A model generated the notes under the pieces. It did no database searches and was not told where the DNA came from. It was given only the letters and a program-made list of their open reading frames with translations. Both the position numbers and the translations under genes were made by a program. 64,000 nucleotides of DNA. It comes from Polymyxa betae. Lineage: Eukaryota; Endomyxa; Phytomyxea; Plasmodiophorida; Plasmodiophoridae. The stretch covers positions 228,927 through 292,926 of the forward strand of contig RBZT01000546.1 in NCBI GenBank assembly GCA_003693705.1. Reading direction: 5' to 3'. Below are positions 56,479 to 64,000 of this stretch, in pieces. How positions within the stretch are numbered: position 1 is the stretch's first letter; every line of letters begins with the position of its first letter.

Positions 56479-59400
56479 ATGTTTAAAGTTCGCAGTAAAG
56501 TGGCTGCGCTACCTGATACCTTCCCTATTCTGACTCTTTCTCTTCCTGATTGTATTTCTTTTACATCTATTCGACTTGCCAATTATATCCAGACCCATAT
56601 GACTGATCCATATCAAGATAATTATCAGGATGCGTACAATTATGATCAGCAAGGGTATTATGATGAGAATGGGCAGTGGCATTACTACCAAGCCGAATCA
56701 TATGATCAATCATACCAGGACCAAGCATATTTAGATCCCAATTATTCAAACTATCCTAGCACCCAGCAGCAGCAACCTCAACAACAACAACAACAACAAC
56801 AACAACAGCAGCAGCAGCAACAATATAATCAGTTTGGATCTGCTCCTTCAAGCTATTCATCCCAGCCTGCAAATGACTGGAATCAATCAAATCAATATCC
56901 AACCCAATCAACTATTCAGGGAACAAAAAAGAAACCCTCGATCAATCCTCGACAAATTCCCCGTCATGTTCGTCGTCCTGCAAATGATACAGCAGCTGAT
57001 AATCGTAATATGCCAGTTTATTATACGAGCTCAGATGCACATCCACCATCACCATTGGATGATTGCAGAATTATGGATGACGGTAATCAATAGCGTCTTC
57101 TGCAATTCGTGTCACCTTAACAATTTATTAGGTAATGCTTCAAGTCGTTTTATTAGATTAACTGCATATCAAGTTCCTGCTTCTAGTGATATGGTAGAAA
57201 TTTCGCACTCGTTCGTCACGTTATTCTTAATTCAATCAGGTTGATGCCACTCGTCTATCTGTTGGTGCTATCATTACTCCTCTTGCTCTACCTGGTCCTG
57301 GTGAATATGCTGTCCCTGGTACATTATTTTCCAAACAGCTAGGCTACAAGTATTTAATGCTGTCTAGTTGTTGATATGGGGGAAGGAGGCCCTATACGCT
57401 GTACTCGATGTCAAGCCTATCTGAATTCATTTTGCACTTTTACAGATGATGGGCATAACTTTATTTGCAACTTTTGTGATATGAGTAGCCCTATACCTCA
57501 CTGGTATATCTGCAATGTTGATGGCAATGGTATACGATTGTTTTTTCAGTCAACTCACTGAGTGTTTTTCCTGTGTTTTATAGGTCAAAGAAGAGATCGC
57601 AATGAACGTCCTGAGCTGCATTTGGGCAGTGTTGAGTATGTTGCTCCTGCTGCATATATCTCTAGGTACTTTTGGTATCATCATTTTCGGTCAAGTCTAA
57701 TTTTCATCCCGGTTTTAGGCCCATCGAGGACCCTTGCTATCTGTTCGTACTCGATGTATCTTATGCGGCTCTTGCGACTGGTCTTCTTGAGACATCAATT
57801 CGAAGTTTAAGCTCCTGTATAAGCGTTTTGGCAGACTATCCTCGATGTCGCATTGGGATTATCACTTATAGTGATTCAGTGCATTTATATGAGCAAAAGG
57901 CAACTCAGCTTCTTCCTGCAACGTATTGTCACTTACTGCTCCTTTAGAAATTGTCCTCGGATCCATCCGTGATGGTCGTTGCCAGCCACAATGACGTCTT
58001 TCTTCCTTTACCAGCCGATCATATCTTCAAGCGACCTTCAAATCCTTCTGATCGTCAGACACTGGAATCTATTCTTTCCAAAATGTGATACCCTGAGTTG
58101 AAAATCTTATCTTATTTTTAAGTTTTTCTAGACCTGTATTACACGAATCCAACAGAGCTACCTCGATATCATTTGGTGCTGCTGTCCATGTAGCTGTAGA
58201 AGTATATAACCAAAAATATTCGGAAAATTTTCGATTCACTGCAACCTTAGGCGCTTAGCTCTACTGGAGGAAAGCTGCTCATTTTCCAGTCTGGTTTACC
58301 AAAAGCACAGCTTGGTGCTCTTGATGACCGTGACAATCCTTCTTTATACTCAACTCCAAAGGAGAAGGAGCTTTTCACTCCTCAAGATTCGTTTTATCAA
58401 GTCGAAGTATATTTATTTTTTATTATTAACTGCGAATTGAACTCTGTATGCAGGCTACTACGTGTGCAGAGCGATGTATCTCTGTGGATTTATTTGTTTG
58501 CTCGAATTCCTATGCTGACATAAGTACTGTTGGTGTCCTATCATCCACAACTGGAGGACAAATATGTTATTATCCAGGCAATGGCTTCTGATTTAACATA
58601 TTGATAGTGGCTGAACTTTGCTCTTAGATTTTCATAAAGTTAAGGATGCGTATTCTCTCGAGTCTGATGTTATTCAGACAATTTCTCGGGAAACTGGATT
58701 CGATGTTTGTGCATCGATCAATCATTCGACCATAATTTAAGTGTTTTACGTAGGCCATCATGGCTGTAAGGACATCAGCTGGTTTCAAGGTTGCCGATAC
58801 TTATGGTAACTTCTTTAGAAGACATTCTACTGAGATTGAACTTCCTGCTGTTGACGGTACTGTAAATTTTTTGGATTTCGTTTCATATCCATGTTCTCAT
58901 ATCTGCCCTAGCTGATAAGACGTTTGCAGTTCGGCTGGAACATGAGTCGACTCTTCCTGATAAGTCTTTTATATACATTCAAGCTGCCATGCTGTATACT
59001 ACTTTTAATGGGGATCGACGAATTCGTGTTCACACTCTTCGCGCTCTTGCTACAACTTCATTAGCAAATGTCTTCAGGCATGCTGACCTGTATTCTGTTG
59101 TCAATTTGTCCATGCGCCAAGTAATCTACTTGCTCGTATTCCTGTATTCATGAATTTTATATCTCTTAGGCCTCCCAGCAATGTATCGAGCAAGGCCCCT
59201 TATCGACCAGAAACTCATTAAGGCAAGCTGTAATTGATGTTCTTTACACATATCGGAAGGAGTGTGCTAGTGTATCTAGTTCTGGCCAATTGATACTACC
59301 TGAATCGCTCAAGCTTCTACCTTTATACACGCTGGGACTTATGAAGAGCCACATCCTTCACGAATGCATTCGGGCAGATCAGCGCGTTTATGCTTTGATT

Positions 59401-60058
59401 TCAGCCCAATCGTTGCCTCTGTCTCAGGCGCTGGCTTTCTGTCTGCCAAGTCTTTATGCAGTTCATACGTTTCCTGAGAATAATTTCTGTATTATGACAG
59501 AAGATCCCGCTGAGTTCCCCATACAGTTACCCGAGTATGAGCTCGTCTCTTTCGAGTTTATTGAATCATTTGGCATCTACGTTCTTGATACTGGATTCTG
59601 TATCTTCCTATACGTTGGTCCACAAGCCAGTTCAGAATTAGGTCTGTCATCTGTCTATTGCTGTAAATACGTTTTGATGGTGTATAGTGTTGGACTTGTT
59701 TGGAGTTGAGGATGTATCTATTTATGATCCCAATGAATTAGCATTATATCCAAATGATAACCCTACTAGCATAGGTAAAAGTAGTTCAAGTTGTTCTTAT
59801 ATGTAACCCTGACATGTTCAATTAGCAACTAGAGCGTATAATCTGATTGAACGACTTCGATATGGTCGCAGCTGCTATTGTCCAATTCGCATTGTACATG
59901 CTAGAAGCCCTTATATGGCCGAATTTAAAGAAAACCTGGTCGAAGGTGCCACGCTTCCTCCAGCTGGATCAAAAATGACCGATAATGATCCCGAATTGAT
60001 GTCTTATGTTGATTTCCTCTGTTTTGTACATCGAAAAATTCAGGATAAATTCGTGTGA
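56479..60058 (+). CDS. SEC24: COPII coat cargo-binding subunit SEC24
   Basis: SEC24 selects cargo in the COPII inner coat at ER exit sites. The frame opens at ATG 56479, but the ATG at 56599 (MTDPYQDNYQDAYNYDQQGY) gives a more typical start. A disordered Tyr/Gln/Ser-rich N-terminus includes a polyglutamine run. The first exon ends at 57082. About 16 further exons follow, ending …FLCFVHRKIQDKFV at 60058. Domain blocks are the zinc finger (PIRCTRCQAYLNSFCTFTDD, then FICNFCDM), the trunk (RRDRNERPELHLGSVEYVAP, PCYLFVLDVSYAALATGLLE, FGAAVHVAVEALSSTGGKLL), the beta-sandwich (GFKVADTYGNFFRRHSTEIE), the helical domain (LPLYTLGLMKSHILHECI) and the gelsolin-like end (GIYVLDTGFCIFLYVG). Two introns, 57900-57947 and 58578-58627, seem to start with GC. 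Total is about 1000 residues, normal for SEC24. Confidence 0.9.
56764..56823 (+). repeat. CAA/CAG repeat encoding polyglutamine
   Basis: Mixed CAA and CAG codons encode about 19 glutamines interrupted by one proline, in the disordered N-terminus of SEC24. The mixture of both codons makes it less prone to slippage than a pure tract. Confidence 0.9.
57900..57947 (+). other. GC-AG intron in SEC24
   Basis: Forty-eight nt starting GCAACT after AAAAG and ending CCTTTAG. Removing it joins YSDSVHLYEQK to KLSSDPSVMVVASHNDVFLP in frame, the expected SEC24 trunk continuation. The only nearby GT (57923) leaves the wrong phase. Confidence 0.7.
58578..58627 (+). other. GC-AG intron in SEC24
   Basis: Fifty nt starting GCAATGG after CCAG and ending CTCTTAG. 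Removing it joins GGQICYYPD to FHKVKDAYSL, matching the 'YYP.F' block of SEC24. No in-phase GT donor is present nearby. Confidence 0.7.
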
Positions 60059-60152
60059 TTTACATAATGTCATAAATTTGCAGAATCAATTGGTAATGTA
60101 GATGATTGAGCGAACAAGAGAAATAATAATAATGACAGGGCATGAGTAACAT

Positions 60153-61620
<1,468 letters not shown>

Positions 61621-62237
61621 TGTTTTGTATAGAGAGAGAGATGAATCAGCGGTCTAAATTACAACACGGACTCCGCAACGCACTAAATAATCACAAGGAT
61701 TGTGTTAATATTTGAGTTATTTTTACCAGAATCCATGACTGCTCCGACTGGTTTGACTCCTCAGTCTGACTCACTGTTAAAAGATGCGGTTATTTTATCG
61801 ATCGGGTAAAATACTTTTACCCTAGCCAGACTGTGCAGAGAGCTTAGCAGGGCAGGATCGGACTGGACAAACTCAATTTCTATGAATTTTTTTTGTAGAG
61901 TTTAATGAAAACTGTGTCGGAAAACTGCGCCGCAATCTGATTGGTAGGGCCTCTTTCGTCATCTCTTGCGTTTCGAAAAAGGTCTCGGATCTCTTTCTGG
62001 CTTTTTCCGTGGGCTACCGGTACATGTTCCAATGTCAAGCTTGATCACCTTACCCAGTCAACGACTGCAGCTGTCACGGCCTCACGGGCGTTGTCATGTT
62101 CGTTCTAGGGGGCGTCATGGCTGTCGTTGAGGACGAAATTCATTGTGATGGTCGAAGCTGTCGCCAACCGCCCTCACAGAAGAATTCGACTGGGGTTTCA
62201 GTGTACGCGGTAGTTTGATTGCAGCATCTGACAATGG
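61621..62237. other. Intergenic to transposon flank, no gene
   Basis: Upstream of deoxyhypusine synthase. No coding frame was found. An 8-bp inverted repeat with a 3-nt loop (GGGTAAAA/TTTTACCC) lies at 61804-61822. From about 61900 the sequence looks GC-richer than the rest of the window, which may mark the left part of the transposon remnant. Confidence 0.4.
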
Positions 62238-63306
62238 ATGGTTCACCAAATCTTTGCGATGCACGAAGCGCACTTTCGACGCTATTTCCAAAGTGGCTTA
62301 TTCTCCACGTTCAGCAGATCTAGCCACTCAGATTGCGCCACGGAGAAAGAGGTCGTGCAAAGAGATGGCCTTTTCGGACCACGCAAAATAAATCACGAAT
62401 TGGCTGTGGACTTTATTGAGTCCGTCCGAAAGCAATTGCCTTGGTTTCCAGAGTAGAGTTTATTAATTCTTAACATGGATCAGATCCTGTATTTTTCTCA
62501 ATGGAATCCCGCGATACATTGAATCGTATTGGAGCACGAACGGTTAACGTCAGCTCAAGCACAGACTTGACTTTACGCTTTACTGTTGGCGCTACAGTGA
62601 CAGCGAATGGCAACCTTCTTCCTCCAATGATGATTTTCAAAGGCAAATCTTCAGGTTCAATTGCTCGATCCTTGCCATTTGATGGCAGCTATTGTTACGA
62701 AAATTCAAGACCTGGGAATTCAGGTTGAGCATATACCAGAGGGGATGTACAGGGCTCGCACAGCCAATCGATGCAGGAATTGGCAAGCCGTTGAAGAGGC
62801 GAATGCGTCACCGATTTAAGGAATGGCTGGATACACAAGATCGTTTCGCAAAAATTAAGCCACCGTCAAGAGAGCTCTGGTCCGAATGGATTATTGCCTC
62901 ACTGAAAGAAATTAATAGTGAAACATCTCGTAATCATGGCGCCGTCAAGAGTTTAATTACATCAACGATTAAACTGGCTCTGGTCCTTCGATTAGGGTTC
63001 CGATCGATACCGGTACTACCCGACTACCGACACTACCGGCCTAGGAATAGTGAGTGCTGGAAAATCTGCGTGGCGGACTTCGAATTCCTTCTTGTAATCT
63101 TGTTTCATACACGGAAGCGAAGGGCTGACGCTCCACTGTGCCCCGTAAATGCACCTTTCCTTTGCGCCAATCTAAGGATTGAAGTTTTCGATCCTGTCGT
63201 GAATGATTACGAGCCCATAGCGTTGAGTGAGAGCTTCGGCAGTAGCCTTGTGTCCAACGTATTATCACCTGATTCAGCATCTGGAACCAAGATTGACCCC
63301 CAATAA
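62238..63306 (+). mobile_element. Broken pogo/Tigger-type DDE transposon remnant
   Basis: Three plus-strand fragments in different frames add up to parts of a DDE_1 transposase. 62238-62456 ends GPRKINHELAVDFIESVRKQ. 62501-62728 contains the 'Tl.+.G.rTV.v' and 'FTVGATVTANGNLLPPMMIF KGK' region. 62692-63306 contains CTGLAQPIDAGIGKPLKRRM and FKEWLDTQDRF. Between the FKGK block and the CTGLAQPID block, the stretch that normally carries the second catalytic aspartate is missing, and there is at least one frameshift near 62480-62500 (after NMDQ) and stops at the joints. No terminal inverted repeats or TA target duplication could be identified. The element is certainly inactive as read. Confidence 0.8.
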
Positions 63307-64000
63307 TGCTGAATCAGTTCAACGGAAATTGTTCAACAGCCAGCCCTCTTTAAATAGGGCCCTTGTATGGGGATGGTACTTAAATATCACTAAATAAATC
63401 TCGCAGCGAGCCCTAAATAAGGGTGGTCAAAATGCGATTTCTTATAAAAAAGTTCGTGTTTTAATTGACTTTCTATTTTTAAAGGAAAAGGTTTTTGTTT
63501 TCAGTGATTTTATCGATGATCTAGCCTCGCACGTGATGAAAGCTATGCGTCAGATTCCAGTTTCAGAACAAGACAACATTGCTAAGTTAGTCTCCTTGCT
63601 TTTTGTTTAATTGGTGGATGGTAATATGAATGTGGTTGCAGAACGGGATGCCATGAATGAAGCATCGCAGATCAAGACCCCTCCTGTCACGCCATAAGGG
63701 GATCAGAAATCGGTTCGATCATTCTTCGAATGAGAACGCGCCTGCATTGTAACGGGATTTCTGATGCTGATACCTGTATCAATCTCAATAAGTGCGCGAC
63801 TGCGCTAAAAAGACTGTGGGCAGACTCTTGGACATTCCGTCGGAAGTGATCAGGTCCGGAAGTTGCGTCACGGACTGCGGAACTACCTTGGGCCCTGACT
63901 CCCTGAAATAATACACAATCGATTCTCAGCACTATCACAGACTCGTTTATTACTACGTAGTGAAGTGCTCTAAAGAATTCTTTAAGAGTTACATGGCGAA
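63307..64000. other. Right-end flank, no gene seen
   Basis: No plausible exon chain was found. The 83-residue minus-strand frame at 63687-63938 has no recognisable features. Short AT-rich inverted motifs around GGGCCC and CCCTAAATAAGGG lie at 63355-63420, near the presumed right end of the transposon remnant. Confidence 0.35.

Noticed and set aside
56764..56823. Polyglutamine tract as a sign of an unusual SEC24
   Set aside because: Gln-rich disordered N-termini are common in SEC24 and the tract is short and mixed CAA/CAG.
61804..61822. GGGTAAAA-TAC-TTTTACCC as a transposon terminal repeat or terminator
   Set aside because: Only 8-bp arms, and no matching copy was found at the right side of the transposase remnant.
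61681..63397. Shared CACTAAATAA at 61681 and 63388 as a target-site duplication
   Set aside because: Ten AT-rich bases can recur by chance, pogo elements duplicate TA only, and the flanking sequences do not form inverted ends.

Overview
This is a gene-dense nuclear window from a flagellated eukaryote. Most genes are broken by short introns of about 45-55 nt with GT...AG ends, stops are read with the standard code, and intergenic gaps are usually 50-600 bp. Basal-body and axoneme proteins (SAS-6, an ODAD3/CCDC151-type docking factor, a SPATA17-like IQ protein, a CFAP70-like protein) sit beside genes common in fungi and other eukaryotes (HAP3/NF-YB, an OCA1/SIW14-type phosphatase, ubinuclein/HPC2, MED28-like, CSN3, PPP4R2). 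A zoosporic, chytrid-like fungus is the best guess. That is inference from gene content and was not checked by any search.

Region by region. 1-6832 (minus) is the N-terminal ~2260 residues of a giant CUB-like/RanBP2-finger/F5-8C/SPRY protein that runs off the left edge. 7.4-8.2 kb holds the SPATA17-like gene; 8.2-9.5 kb has no supported gene. 9.5-17 kb holds ALG11, two unknown small genes, USO1/p115 and proteasome subunit RPN12. 17.5-23 kb holds COP9 subunit 3, two unknown genes and SAS-6. 23.4-32 kb holds a weak small gene, a lysosomal-type alpha-mannosidase, a MED28 candidate, a 17-exon RCC1-repeat gene and the docking-complex gene. 32-43 kb holds ubinuclein, an OCA1-like phosphatase lacking its catalytic Arg, a WD40 protein, an unknown gene, phosphopantothenoylcysteine ligase, a secreted Ser/Gln-rich protein and a mitochondrial carrier. 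43-54 kb holds NF-YB, a short MAD1, an RRM protein, CFAP70-like, a TMEM104-like transporter, PPP4R2 and a coiled-coil protein. 54-61.6 kb holds a 757-residue unknown with repeats, SEC24 and deoxyhypusine synthase. 61.6-64 kb contains a broken pogo/Tigger-type transposase and no intact gene.

The genes do not form one pathway. Recognisable themes are the early secretory pathway (ALG11, USO1, SEC24, alpha-mannosidase), ubiquitin/proteasome/COP9 (giant E3-like protein, RPN12, CSN3), chromatin and transcription (ubinuclein, NF-YB, MED28-like), and cilium/centriole biology. The oddities most worth a second look are three introns that appear to use GC-AG boundaries, a perfect 33-nt palindrome inside an RCC1-gene intron, the Arg-to-Glu change in the OCA1-like active site, the MAD1 gene reduced to its C-terminal part, and the repetitive protein of unknown function. 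I found no CRISPR array, rRNA or tRNA. Exon boundaries were read by eye from splice motifs, frame and family similarity and are not confirmed by transcripts.
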